DNA of 64,000 nt from Hymenobacter jejuensis. GTDB lineage: Bacteria > Bacteroidota > Bacteroidia > Cytophagales > Hymenobacteraceae. The notes under the pieces were generated by a model, which was given only the letters and a program-made list of their open reading frames with translations, searched no databases and was not told the DNA's origin. This document shows, in pieces, positions 17,044 to 25,000 of the stretch (positions are counted from its first letter, which is position 1; each line of letters opens with the position of its first letter). Both the position numbers and the translations under genes were made by a program. Location: assembly GCF_006337165.1 (NCBI RefSeq), contig NZ_CP040896.1:868001-932000 (forward strand), written 5' to 3'.

Positions 17044-17082
17044 AAAAAGGTGACTAACGCCATGTTAGTCACCTTTTTAACT
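17044..17082 (-). terminator. Intrinsic terminator after M13 copy 4
   Basis: A perfect 15-bp stem, 17044-17058 with 17064-17078, with GCCAT loop and A/T tracts on both sides. It is 23 bp after the stop codon. Confidence 0.8.
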
Positions 17083-17104
17083 TAAGCAATAAGCTGAAGC
17101 TTGA

Positions 17105-19210
17105 TTACCAGATTTTAGCCCGCACATTTTCGGCGCGCACCATCTTGGCGTCCTGCTTACAACCGAATGCTTCGTAGAACTCTGGCATGTTTTGCAGCGG
17201 ACCGTTGGTACGGAACTGCGCCGGCGAGTGCGGATCGGTCAATACCTGCTGACGCAAGTATTCCGGCCGCGAATTCGTGCGCCAGATCTGGGCCCAGGCC
17301 AAGAAGAAGCGTTGCTCGGGCGTGAAGCCGTCTACTTTGGTTTTGGGCTTGCCGGCCAGCTGCTTTTGCAAAGCCGTGTAGGCCAGGTTCAAACCGCCGA
17401 GGTCAGCCAGGTTTTCACCCATCGTCAGCTTGCCGTTTACAAACACCGAATCAACGGGTGAGAAGGCGCTGTATTGGTTGCCCACGAGCGTAGCACGCTG
17501 CACAAACTTGTCTGCGTCTTCCTTGGTCCACCAGTCGCGCAGGTTGCCCACCGCATCCGACTGACGGCCTTGGTCGTCGAAACCGTGCGTCATCTCGTGC
17601 CCAATTACGGCACCCATACCGCCGTAGTTCACCGCGTCGTCGGCCTTAGGGTCGAAGAACGGCGGCTGCATGATACCTGCCGGAAACACAATCTCGTTCA
17701 TCGACGGATTGTAGTAAGCGTTCACCGTCGGCGGTGTCATGCCCCACTCGGTGCGGTCGATTGGTTTGCCGTATTTGTTAATGTTCTGATTATAAGACCA
17801 TTGACGAGCATTCAGTACATTCTGCAGATACGAGTCGCGGCTCACGTTGAGCGCCGAATAGTCCTTCCATTTGTCGGGGTAGCCGATCTTCACGGTAAAG
17901 GCATTCAGCTTCTTCAAGGCCTCCGCCTTGGTCGCGTCGCTCATCCAGGTGTTCTGCTGAATGTGCTCGGCAAATGAAGCCTTCAGGTTGTTCACCATTT
18001 CCATGGCTTTCGCCTTGGCTTCCGGCGTAAACGCCTTATCTACCCAGAGTTGGCCGAAAGCCTCGCCGAGAGCACCGTTCGTCGAAGCCAACATGCGCTT
18101 CCAGCGCGGCTGCTGTTGCTTGGCGCCGGTTTGTACCTGTTCAAAGCGGAATTGCTCGTCGCCGTACGCTTTTGGCAGGGCCGAGGCCACAGAGCTCACC
18201 AGCTGCCAGCGCAGATACGTTTTCATATCCGCCAGCGGCTCCGATTTCATCATGCCGCTCAGCGTCTTGAAGAACGCAGGCTGCCCCACGATCACTTCTT
18301 TGGCTGCGCCTAACTTGTTCTGCGCCAGCATAGTAGGCAGACCAATGTTCGGAAACTCCGTGTTGGCTTGCACCAACGTCATTTTGTTGTAGTTGGCGTT
18401 CGGGTCGCGCAGCTCTACGCGGCTTTTCGAAGCCTCGGCCAGTTTGGTTTCGATGCGCAACACGGCCGCGGCTTTCTTGGCCGCCGTCGCCTCGTTGTCG
18501 CCCATGAGCTTGAACGTATTGGTCATGTACGTCACAAACGCATTGCGTACGGTTTTCGAGCGCGCATCATCCTTGAGGTAATAATCGCGGTCGGGCATGC
18601 TCAGGCCGCCTTGATTGAGGTTCACGGCATACACCGTGCTCATCTTGCGGTCGGGGGCCACGCCAGCCCGGAAAAACGGACCGGTGCCGAGCATTTGCTC
18701 GTGGGCAATAAGGGTTTGCAGGCCCTTCAAGTCCTTGACGGCATCAATGCGGACCAGCTCGGGCTTCAGGGGCGCGATGCCCGCTTTCTCGATGGCCATC
18801 GAATCCATGGCCGAGGCGTAGAAATCGCCTACTTTTTGTGCGTTGGTACCTTTGGTAGCGCTGCGGTTGGCCGCGGCTTCTTCCAGAATCTGGCGGCTAA
18901 CGGCGTTGTTGCGCTCAGCCAGCTGCTGAAAACTGCCCCAACGAACTTCAGCAGCCGGTATCGGATTGCTTTTCAGCCAGCTACCACTTGCGTAATGAAA
19001 GAAGTCGTCGCAAGGAGAAACGGCCGCATCAATATTTGTTACGTCCAGACCTACGCCTTTTACCATGGGCTCTTCGGCCGGAGCCGCCGTGGCAGAAGCC
19101 GTAGTTGCTGGCGCAGTAGTCGTAGCGGCGGTTTTCGACGAGCTGCAACCCGCCAAAGCCAATCCCGCCATGGCCACGGCAGCCAGCGTTAAATTGTTTT
19201 TGTTTTTCAT
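17105..19210 (-). CDS. M13-family zinc metallopeptidase, lipoprotein, copy 4 of 4
   Basis: A 701-residue paralogue. It starts MKNKNNLTLAAVAMAGLALA with lipobox ALAGC and an Ala/Thr-rich linker, then VSPCDDFFHYASGSWLKS. HEMTH is at 538-542 and the third zinc ligand is Glu599; NAYYNPSMNEIVFPAGIMQP and the C-terminal Trp are kept. In the middle it differs from copies 2 and 3 at LGTGPFFRAGVAPDRKMS, a region facing the substrate cavity in M13 structures. It is the first gene of the cluster in transcription order, preceded by 471 bp of AT-rich DNA. No regulator gene is adjacent. Confidence 0.94.
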   Translation of the reverse strand: MKNKNNLTLAAVAMAGLALAGCSSSKTAATTTAPATTASATAAPAEEPMVKGVGLDVTNIDAAVSPCDDFFHYASGSWLKSNPIPAAEVRWGSFQQLAERNNAVSRQILEEAAANRSATKGTNAQKVGDFYASAMDSMAIEKAGIAPLKPELVRIDAVKDLKGLQTLIAHEQMLGTGPFFRAGVAPDRKMSTVYAVNLNQGGLSMPDRDYYLKDDARSKTVRNAFVTYMTNTFKLMGDNEATAAKKAAAVLRIETKLAEASKSRVELRDPNANYNKMTLVQANTEFPNIGLPTMLAQNKLGAAKEVIVGQPAFFKTLSGMMKSEPLADMKTYLRWQLVSSVASALPKAYGDEQFRFEQVQTGAKQQQPRWKRMLASTNGALGEAFGQLWVDKAFTPEAKAKAMEMVNNLKASFAEHIQQNTWMSDATKAEALKKLNAFTVKIGYPDKWKDYSALNVSRDSYLQNVLNARQWSYNQNINKYGKPIDRTEWGMTPPTVNAYYNPSMNEIVFPAGIMQPPFFDPKADDAVNYGGMGAVIGHEMTHGFDDQGRQSDAVGNLRDWWTKEDADKFVQRATLVGNQYSAFSPVDSVFVNGKLTMGENLADLGGLNLAYTALQKQLAGKPKTKVDGFTPEQRFFLAWAQIWRTNSRPEYLRQQVLTDPHSPAQFRTNGPLQNMPEFYEAFGCKQDAKMVRAENVRAKIW

Positions 19211-19408
19211 GTAAGCTGTGAATTGTGAGGGACTTAAAAATCAGGCGAGAAATATAAGCGATATTATCCTAGTTTGACTTAACATAGTTATGTGCTAAAT
19301 TCAGAAAATGGCATTTTGCTAGAACCTCATTATATCTGTGCCCCTTTGATTCCGTGGCGTTTACTTACATAAGCAGGAAAAATGCTTAAGTATGCCGGAA
19401 TCTTATTT

Positions 19409-19441
19409 TACATAAAACATTGATTGTTAATTACTTACGGA
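19409..19441. repeat. Copy of the dispersed AT-rich palindrome
   Basis: Core TTGATTGTTAA at 19420-19430 with right arm TTACTTACG. It lies in the gap between divergent genes. Confidence 0.5.
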
Positions 19442-19646
19442 AAAATGGTTTATTTTTAAATTATTACTTCTCTGGCAACGCCCTCAGAAAATTCTAGCTG
19501 GAAATTAAATATCGAAAAAGCAGGCCCAACACTTCCCACGGACTCCACACTAATCAATTAGCATTTGTCTATACTCGACTGAAATTTCGCGTGTAGTGTT
19601 ATAATCCGGCGCATGTGTTGCTGAACCTAAGGAGCGGTTTTTGGTG

Positions 19647-19675
19647 TTGCAGCCGGGGCTAAATCCGTACCTTGC
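19647..19675 (+). promoter_or_regulatory. Candidate Bacteroidota-type promoter of xseA
   Basis: TTG (19647-19649), 18-bp spacer, then TACCTTGC (19668-19675), 6 bp before the xseA ATG. This resembles the -33 TTG / -7 TAnnTTTG pattern of the Bacteroidota primary sigma factor and implies a nearly leaderless transcript. The minus-strand gene at 25496-25858 has the same spacing. Confidence 0.4.
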
Positions 19676-19681
19676 TTCCCT

Positions 19682-21190
19682 ATGCCGCCGCTGTTTAATC
19701 GCCGTTCTGAAATCGGGTTGTCCCCTTCGCTGCCGCCGGCACCGCTGGCCCTTGCCGAATTGCTGGTGCGCGTGCGCCAAACCCTTGCCGACCGCTTTCC
19801 GGAATCGTATTGGGTAGTGGCCGAAATTGCGGATCTTACGCTGCCGCGCTTCGACGGCGCCCATTGCTACTTAGTCCTTACTGATCAGCACGTTACGGGG
19901 CGCGGCGCGCAGCTCAAGGCGCAGGCACGCGCTACCATCTGGAGCCAGCGCTTTCAGCAGCTCGCTCCGGCGTTTGAGGAGCAAACCGGCCAGTCGTTGC
20001 GCCTCGGCCTGAAGGTGATGCTGCGGGTAAAAGTGACTTTTCACGAGCAATACGGCCTGAGTCTCGACGTGCTGGCCATCGACCCGACGTACACGGTGGG
20101 CGAACTGGCCCGCCAGCGCCTGCTGACCATTAAAAAGCTGGAAGCCAAAGGGTTGTTGGATCGGCAGAAGGAGCTTTCCCTAGCGTTGGGGCCTCAGCGC
20201 TTGGCGGTTATCTCCTCTCCTACTGCGGCTGGTTTTCAGGACTTTGTGCACCAGCTCGGCGAGTCACCCTACGATTTTGCGGTAGCCCTGTTTCCGGCTT
20301 CGATGCAGGGCGAAGACTCGCCCGCCAGCATTCGGGCGGCCCTGGACCTGATTCGCCCGCGTCGACAACAGTTTGATGCTGTGATCATTATCCGGGGCGG
20401 CGGCAGCAAAACCGATTTACTGGCTTTCGACGATTACGGCCTAAGCGCCGCCGTAGGCAGCTTTCCGGTGCCGGTGCTCACGGGCATCGGGCACGAACGC
20501 GACGAAGCCGTGATCGACTTGGCGGCACATCTTTCTCTCAAAACGCCCACGGCGGTAGCCGCTTTCCTGACCGAACGCTTGGCCCGCCTCGATGCCGTAT
20601 TTAGCGGATACGCCGGGCGCATTCGGGAGCTGGCAGCCGCCCAGGTGCAGGACGCCAACGACTACCTTACCCGACTGGCCCGCTACACCCAACAAGCGGC
20701 TCAAGGCCAGCTCGATCAGCAGCGCGATGCGTTGCAGCAGCGCATTCGGGCGGCTACGGTGGCACCGCGCGCGCAGCTCAGGCAGCAGTTTCGGCAACTA
20801 GTCCGCATTCGGCATGCCCTTCCTCGGGCCGCTGGCCGGGCGCTGGCGGGGCAGCAACGGCGGCTGCGCAAGTTCGGGCGGCTGCTGGAGCAGCGGTTTC
20901 GGCGCCTGCATCGGCGGCGGCGCGAGCAGTTGCTGCGGCAGCGCTATCACGTGCAGTTGCTAGCAGAGCGTGTGCTGCACCGCGCCGAGTTGCGTTTGGC
21001 GCATGCCACGGCCTATCGGCTGCCGGAAGCGCCCGCTCCCATCGTCCAACTTTTGGGCTCCGACGGCCAGGCTCTCCCGCTCGAAGCCGCTACGCCGGGC
21101 ACCGAAGTATTGCTACGCTTGCCGGAAGCCGATTTGCAGGCGCGCATCACCGCCCGCCAGCCCAGCCCGGCTCCTGCCCTTCCGCTTTAA
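19682..21190 (+). CDS. xseA: Exodeoxyribonuclease VII large subunit
   Basis: A 502-residue XseA. The N-terminal OB-fold (about 18-120) includes VRQTLADRFPESYWVVAEIADL and AQARATIWSQRFQQL; the catalytic core follows with LAVISSPTAAGFQDFVHQL, FPASMQGEDSP, VIIIRGGGSKTDLLAFDDY and the conserved TGIGHERDEAVIDLAAHLS. Long Gln/Arg-rich helices (about 325-440) form the coiled-coil arm typical of this subunit. With XseB it makes a multi-subunit nuclease that degrades single-stranded DNA in both directions in repair and recombination. Its C-terminal part is strongly Arg-rich. xseB begins 13 bp after its stop codon. Confidence 0.95.
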   Translation: MPPLFNRRSEIGLSPSLPPAPLALAELLVRVRQTLADRFPESYWVVAEIADLTLPRFDGAHCYLVLTDQHVTGRGAQLKAQARATIWSQRFQQLAPAFEEQTGQSLRLGLKVMLRVKVTFHEQYGLSLDVLAIDPTYTVGELARQRLLTIKKLEAKGLLDRQKELSLALGPQRLAVISSPTAAGFQDFVHQLGESPYDFAVALFPASMQGEDSPASIRAALDLIRPRRQQFDAVIIIRGGGSKTDLLAFDDYGLSAAVGSFPVPVLTGIGHERDEAVIDLAAHLSLKTPTAVAAFLTERLARLDAVFSGYAGRIRELAAAQVQDANDYLTRLARYTQQAAQGQLDQQRDALQQRIRAATVAPRAQLRQQFRQLVRIRHALPRAAGRALAGQQRRLRKFGRLLEQRFRRLHRRRREQLLRQRYHVQLLAERVLHRAELRLAHATAYRLPEAPAPIVQLLGSDGQALPLEAATPGTEVLLRLPEADLQARITARQPSPAPALPL

Positions 21191-21203
21191 CTTGATTTGC
21201 TTT

Positions 21204-21512
21204 ATGACCAACGATATCACCTACCGCCAAGCCATTGCGGAGCTAGAAACCATTTTGCGCAGCCTCGAAACCGAAACCGTGGACGTTGACGACCTCACGG
21301 CGCGCGTGCAGCGCTCAGCTGAACTCATCCGGCTGTGCAAGCAAAAGCTGCGCTCGGCCGAATCCGCCATCGACCGAGTATTTGAAAACCTGGACGAGGA
21401 AGAGGAGAATCTGGAAGAAGAGGAGGAAGAGTTTTCCGACGGTGAAGAAGAAGACGAGGAGGAAGACGAAGACGATACCGACCGGGGTGCGCCGCGCGGC
21501 CGGCTGTTTTAG
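21204..21512 (+). CDS. xseB: Exodeoxyribonuclease VII small subunit with a long acidic tail
   Basis: A 102-residue XseB. The first about 62 residues are the usual helical hairpin: YRQAIAELETILRSLETETV, DDLTARVQRSAELIRLCKQK, LRSAESAIDRVFENL. Several copies bind each XseA arm in the holoenzyme. Normal XseB proteins end soon after this point; here an additional tail of about 35 residues is almost entirely Asp and Glu, then TDRGAPRGRLF. The tail may mimic DNA or balance the basic XseA arm, but that is inference. It starts at the ATG at 21204, 13 bp after xseA, so the two are surely cotranscribed. Confidence 0.92.
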   Translation: MTNDITYRQAIAELETILRSLETETVDVDDLTARVQRSAELIRLCKQKLRSAESAIDRVFENLDEEEENLEEEEEEFSDGEEEDEEEDEDDTDRGAPRGRLF

Positions 21513-21554
21513 GCGCTGCCAGCCGCCCTTAAGTCGGAATTTGGTTGAGTCACA

Positions 21555-21572
21555 ATATAGTTTAGACTATAT
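21555..21572. promoter_or_regulatory. AT-rich dyad upstream of the duplicated module
   Basis: ATATAGT, TTAG, ACTATAT: a 7-bp perfect dyad about 50 bp upstream of the gene at 21625. It could be an operator or part of the promoter. Confidence 0.3.
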
Positions 21573-21624
21573 TTGAAAATCCAATCCTTTCTGTACTTCC
21601 TCCAGTTTCCACTCCTCGCACCTC

Positions 21625-21990
21625 ATGGCATTCGACGGCACCGAAGGCTCCTTCACGCACAAGCAACACGCGGCTTCGCTCACCAAGAAACACCGCACCG
21701 ATCATCCGGAGAGCATCTCCTCGCAGTTTTTTGGCAAAGAAAAGCTCCTGCACCTGCTCAACCACCCCGACTGCGTTGGCATTCGGATTTATAACTCCAA
21801 AAGCGACGAAGGGCAGCACGGCTTTGTGGTTGTGGGCGTCAATGCCGAGGAAAAGGATCTGCTGCACCACCCCGAGGGTGCTGAGCGCTCCGTAGCTTTA
21901 GCAGCACCAGCAGAAGCAACCAGCCTGATTCTGGTGAACGGCCCCTGCTGCCCACCTAGCTGCGCTACCGAAAATGAGCTAAACGCTTGA
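21625..21990 (+). CDS. Small soluble protein of unknown function, module copy A (Cys-containing)
   Basis: A 121-residue protein without signal peptide or membrane segment. It begins with a charged helix-forming stretch (FTHKQHAASLTKKHRTDHPE), then SQFFGKEKLLHLLNHPDCVGIRIYNS, a beta-like GFVVVGVNAEEKDLL, and ends ILVNGPCCPPSCATENELNA. It is clearly paralogous to the protein at 22759-23142: both have C-x-G-[IL]-R-I-Y (C50 here), a following GFVVVGV/VVLVAVD strand, and a Cys cluster near the end (C108, C109, C113). The Cys residues suggest metal binding or disulfide chemistry. No known family is recognised. It is followed 17 bp later by a seven-helix membrane protein. Confidence 0.75.
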   Translation: MAFDGTEGSFTHKQHAASLTKKHRTDHPESISSQFFGKEKLLHLLNHPDCVGIRIYNSKSDEGQHGFVVVGVNAEEKDLLHHPEGAERSVALAAPAEATSLILVNGPCCPPSCATENELNA

Positions 21991-22006
21991 TTATAAGCAT
22001 TTTAAG

Positions 22007-22711
22007 ATGCAACCTATTTCTACTGATTGGCTGGTTTCCTTCAGTAAAATATTTTACGTTGTATCGGAGCTTACCATATTCTTGCCTTTGGTAGTGGCCT
22101 TCCGGCCGGGACGCAACTTGGCTCCTGCCTTTGTGCCATTACGATGGTTTTGCGTTGCTAGGCTGGTCTTGTTTGTGCTATCGGAGCTTGCCAAGCGGTT
22201 GCTGCATTACAACATTGCCTTGCTGCACCTTGGTACCCTCCTCGATTCGCTGTTGCTGGGCTGGCTTTTCTACAACTTCCTGGCTTCCGCTACGATTCGG
22301 TATTGGCTACGGCTGGCAGGCGTGGCGTTTGTGGCATTTGCTTTCGCCGATAGCCTGTTAATCAGCGGATTGTGGCAACGCAATGCGTACACGGTGGCGT
22401 TGCAAACCATCGGATTGCTGTGCCTGTCGCTGCTGTATTTCGAGCAGATGCTACGCTCGGTGCGACACGTTGAGCCCAAGCAGGATCCTATGTTTTTAGT
22501 GAGCGTTGGGGTGGCCCTCTATTATGCGGGCACAGTGGGGTTGTATCTGCTGGAAAACATGCTCATAGCCGCTAAGCTGCTCGATGATATCTGGCTGATG
22601 TTCAACGTTAGCTCCGTCCTGACCCTGATTTTGTACGGCTTCCTCAGCAAAGCCTTATTATTGGTACCAAGCTCCGATTCTACCTCCGTTTCAGAGGCTT
22701 ACTCCCAGTAA
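22007..22711 (+). CDS. Seven-helix membrane protein of unknown function, module copy A
   Basis: A 234-residue protein with about seven hydrophobic helices (roughly 14-34, 44-62, 66-92, 98-119, 126-146, 159-180, 194-216) and a short polar tail. The third helix reads LLHYNIALLHLGTLLDSLLL; its two His residues are seven apart, one above the other on the same helix face. The same H-x-N-I-x3-H-L pattern occurs in the paralogue at 23167-23937, so these residues are probably functional, for example as heme or metal ligands. No enzyme motif is visible. It is the second gene of the duplicated pair and starts 17 bp after the small soluble protein. Confidence 0.75.
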   Translation: MQPISTDWLVSFSKIFYVVSELTIFLPLVVAFRPGRNLAPAFVPLRWFCVARLVLFVLSELAKRLLHYNIALLHLGTLLDSLLLGWLFYNFLASATIRYWLRLAGVAFVAFAFADSLLISGLWQRNAYTVALQTIGLLCLSLLYFEQMLRSVRHVEPKQDPMFLVSVGVALYYAGTVGLYLLENMLIAAKLLDDIWLMFNVSSVLTLILYGFLSKALLLVPSSDSTSVSEAYSQ

Positions 22712-22758
22712 GCTATTCGCTGTTTCCTATTCTCTTAATTTCTGCACGCTTTTGCTAA

Positions 22759-23142
22759 ATGCCTACTAATCCGATTGTTACCGCCGGCCAGAAAATCTCG
22801 TTGAAAGAGGCTGCCAAATGGACGAAGAAATACCAGAAAGATCATCCGGCCAAGGCCGAAGACGGCACCACGCAGGACGTTACCTGGGCCACGGCTTTTA
22901 GCCGGCAATACCTCGAGGATTTTATGGCCCAGTGGGGCGACGAGTGCAAGGGCCTGCGCATTTACCAAGCCACCGAAGACTCCGGAACACGCCGCGTGGT
23001 GCTGGTAGCCGTCGATATCAACGGCAACGACATCGTGACGCCGCCGCCCGGTGCCGACCAGACCGACGATTATGTGGTGCTGGATCAGGGCAACCAATGC
23101 CCCAACGAATGCGGCGTCAATAGCCCGCTGATGCTGCCTTAA
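22759..23142 (+). CDS. Small soluble protein of unknown function, module copy B (Cys-containing)
   Basis: A 127-residue paralogue of the protein at 21625-21990. It shows the same layout: basic N-terminal helix (SLKEAAKWTKKYQKDHP), a middle helix (AFSRQYLEDFMAQWG), DECKGLRIYQATED with the conserved Cys63 and R-I-Y, a strand VVLVAVDINGNDIV, and a C-terminal Cys pair (C114, C118) in NQCPNECG. A PPPGADQTDDY loop replaces the Ala-rich segment of copy A. No signal peptide is present. A cytosolic partner of the membrane protein encoded next is a reasonable guess but not shown by sequence. Confidence 0.75.
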   Translation: MPTNPIVTAGQKISLKEAAKWTKKYQKDHPAKAEDGTTQDVTWATAFSRQYLEDFMAQWGDECKGLRIYQATEDSGTRRVVLVAVDINGNDIVTPPPGADQTDDYVVLDQGNQCPNECGVNSPLMLP

Positions 23143-23166
23143 TCGCACTTGCCTTACGAAGTGCCT

Positions 23167-23937
23167 ATGGACGCAATGGCGGTTTTCCAGAGATTGATGG
23201 TAAGGTCAGCCGAGTGCTTCCCGTTGGTGCCATTCGCCGCCGCCTGGATCAGACGCCGGCACATTCCTTACCGCTTTTTGCCCGTTTACTATTTCGTGGC
23301 GACCCTGACGGGCATGTGGTGCCTGAGCACCTTCGGCCGGTATGCGTTGCACAACAACATCTTTGTCTTTCACCTGACCACCGCCGCCGAGGTGCCGTTG
23401 CTCGGCTTGGCCTACTATCGGCTTGTGCCGTTGCCGAAGGTGCGCGTGGGCATCGTGATCGGGGTGGTGTTGTTCGGGATTGTGGCCTTGCTTGACGCGA
23501 CCGTGCTGAATGGCTGGATGAAACACCAGAATGTGTATGCCCGCTCGGCGGCAACCTTGGTGCTGCTGTCCTTGGCCTTTGTGCACCTCGATTACCTGAG
23601 TAGCCAGCCCGCGGAGCAACTTTCCAACAGCCGGCCGGCACTCCTGCTGAGCATAGCTGTGCTGGTTCTGTATTCGGCTTTGGCGGCTATCCATTTAGCC
23701 GTTTACATTGAATACAAAAACCCTGCTTTCTCCTACGAAGAGCATGCACGGCTGGACAATCTTTTCAATCTTCCCTTCCCGTTTATCTACGGCATCTCGA
23801 TGGGCCTGCTGACCCGGCTGTTTGCGTATTTTCCGCTGAATAAGCCGCCGCGCCAAGCCTTGCCCAAGTGGCTGCGGTTTGGCCGGTTTCGGCCCAAAGC
23901 CCCGATCACGGCCGAGGTCGCCGCTGCCCAGGCGTAA
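23167..23937 (+). CDS. Seven-helix membrane protein of unknown function, module copy B
   Basis: A 256-residue protein with about seven hydrophobic helices. It shares with the copy at 22007-22711 the third-helix motif ALHNNIFVFHLTTAAEVPLL (His residues seven apart), the following LLGLAYYRL, and a comparable order of helices. The C-terminal tail is longer and basic (PRQALPKWLRFGRFRPK), probably cytosolic. The frame is open from a TTG at 23149; the ATG at 23167 is preferred, 24 bp after the preceding stop. Its gene ends the duplicated unit and is followed by 247 bp and then a histidine kinase gene. Confidence 0.75.
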   Translation: MDAMAVFQRLMVRSAECFPLVPFAAAWIRRRHIPYRFLPVYYFVATLTGMWCLSTFGRYALHNNIFVFHLTTAAEVPLLGLAYYRLVPLPKVRVGIVIGVVLFGIVALLDATVLNGWMKHQNVYARSAATLVLLSLAFVHLDYLSSQPAEQLSNSRPALLLSIAVLVLYSALAAIHLAVYIEYKNPAFSYEEHARLDNLFNLPFPFIYGISMGLLTRLFAYFPLNKPPRQALPKWLRFGRFRPKAPITAEVAAAQA

Positions 23938-24008
23938 GCCATTGGCCGCCGAATTACCAAACAAAATGGCCTATTTGTAACTAATTCATCCTCAATTGCT
24001 TATATAGT

Positions 24009-24016
24009 TAAGTTTG
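24009..24016 (+). promoter_or_regulatory. Candidate -7 element upstream of the two-component genes
   Basis: TAAGTTTG fits the Bacteroidota TAnnTTTG -7 consensus and would give a leader of about 170 bases before the kinase gene. No well-spaced -33 TTG is seen. A small GC hairpin (GCCCC 24038-24042 with GGGGC 24056-24060) lies in the leader. Confidence 0.3.
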
Positions 24017-24184
24017 TCTCGAAGTTTTAGCTGATTCGCCCCTCGCACTCCTTACGGGGCCGTTTGTGTATTGGTCTTAACATCCGACCCGGGCCTCAAT
24101 TTCGGATGCTTTCGGACATATTCCTGCGTATCTTATCCACCCATTTGCCCGCGACGGCGGCCTTTTCTTTTTCTGCTGCTGTGT

Positions 24185-25000
24185 ATGCCTGACGCGCTAC
24201 TTCCTCTTATCCTGATCACGCCGATTCTGCTCCTGCTGTCCTTGGGCATTGTCGGGTTTGTGGTGCGCTACCAGCGGCGGTTGCTCCAGCAGCAGGGCGA
24301 GGTGCGCGAAATCCGGGAAGCAGCTCAGCAACAAGCACTTGAAGCGGCCCTGCTGGCGCAGGAAGAAGAGCGCCGCCGCATCGCTGCCGATTTGCACGAC
24401 GGCGTAGGCACCACGCTTTCCATTGTGAAGCTGCACCTGAGCACCCTCAATCGCCCCGATCTCACGCGCGAGGCCACGGCCCTGCTCGACCAGGCAATTG
24501 GGGAAGTACGCCGCATTTCGCGCAACTTGCTGCCGGCTGTGCTACAGAAATTTGGCCTGCCGTTCGCGCTCGAAGCCCTCGCCCGCACCGTGCCCGAAGA
24601 CGGCCCCACGCGGGTGCACATCACCCAGAACGGCACGCCCCGCCGCCTCGATCCGCAGCAGGAGCTGACGGTGTACCGGGTGGTGCAGGAGTTGCTCGGC
24701 AACGGGCTGCGGCACGCCAAAGCCGCCAACATCGACATCATGATCAACTTTGGCGTCGATTCACTTTCCCTCCAATATATCGACAACGGCGTAGGCTTCG
24801 ACCCTTCGGCTGGCGATGTGCAGCCCAGCCCCGGCTCGCGTACAGGCTTGGGACTGATGAACCTACGCAGCCGAGTTGCGTTATTACGCGGAACGCTTCG
24901 GCACGAGTCGTCGCCGGGACTGGGCAGTCAGGTTTGGATTTCCCTACCGCTTCAGTACCTTGCTGCAAATCAAGAAACTAGCACTATTTCCTCTTTATGA
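24185..25000 (+). CDS. Sensor histidine kinase, HisKA_3 (NarL/LiaS-type)
   Basis: A 271-residue kinase with one N-terminal membrane helix (about 4-27) and no extracellular sensor domain. A charged helix leads to the dimerisation region with the phospho-acceptor His in EERRRIAADLHDGVGTTLS (H71), followed by the HATPase domain: N-box in VVQELLGNGLRHAKA, G1 box DNGVGFD, G2 box GLGLMNLRSR. Because it lacks a sensing domain, it may take its signal from another membrane protein; the seven-helix proteins encoded just upstream are candidates. The frame extends to 24071, but 24185 gives the expected membrane anchor. It overlaps the next gene by 4 bp (ATGA). Confidence 0.9.
   Translation: MPDALLPLILITPILLLLSLGIVGFVVRYQRRLLQQQGEVREIREAAQQQALEAALLAQEEERRRIAADLHDGVGTTLSIVKLHLSTLNRPDLTREATALLDQAIGEVRRISRNLLPAVLQKFGLPFALEALARTVPEDGPTRVHITQNGTPRRLDPQQELTVYRVVQELLGNGLRHAKAANIDIMINFGVDSLSLQYIDNGVGFDPSAGDVQPSPGSRTGLGLMNLRSRVALLRGTLRHESSPGLGSQVWISLPLQYLAANQETSTISSL

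Larger units (their letters stand above)
19211..19681. other. AT-rich intergenic region between divergent genes
   Basis: This 471-bp gap separates M13 copy 4 (minus) from xseA (plus). It contains one dispersed palindrome (19409-19441) and a candidate xseA promoter at its right end. I see no convincing gene in the rest; the minus-strand frame 19550-19864 runs into xseA and has no coding character. Confidence 0.6.
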
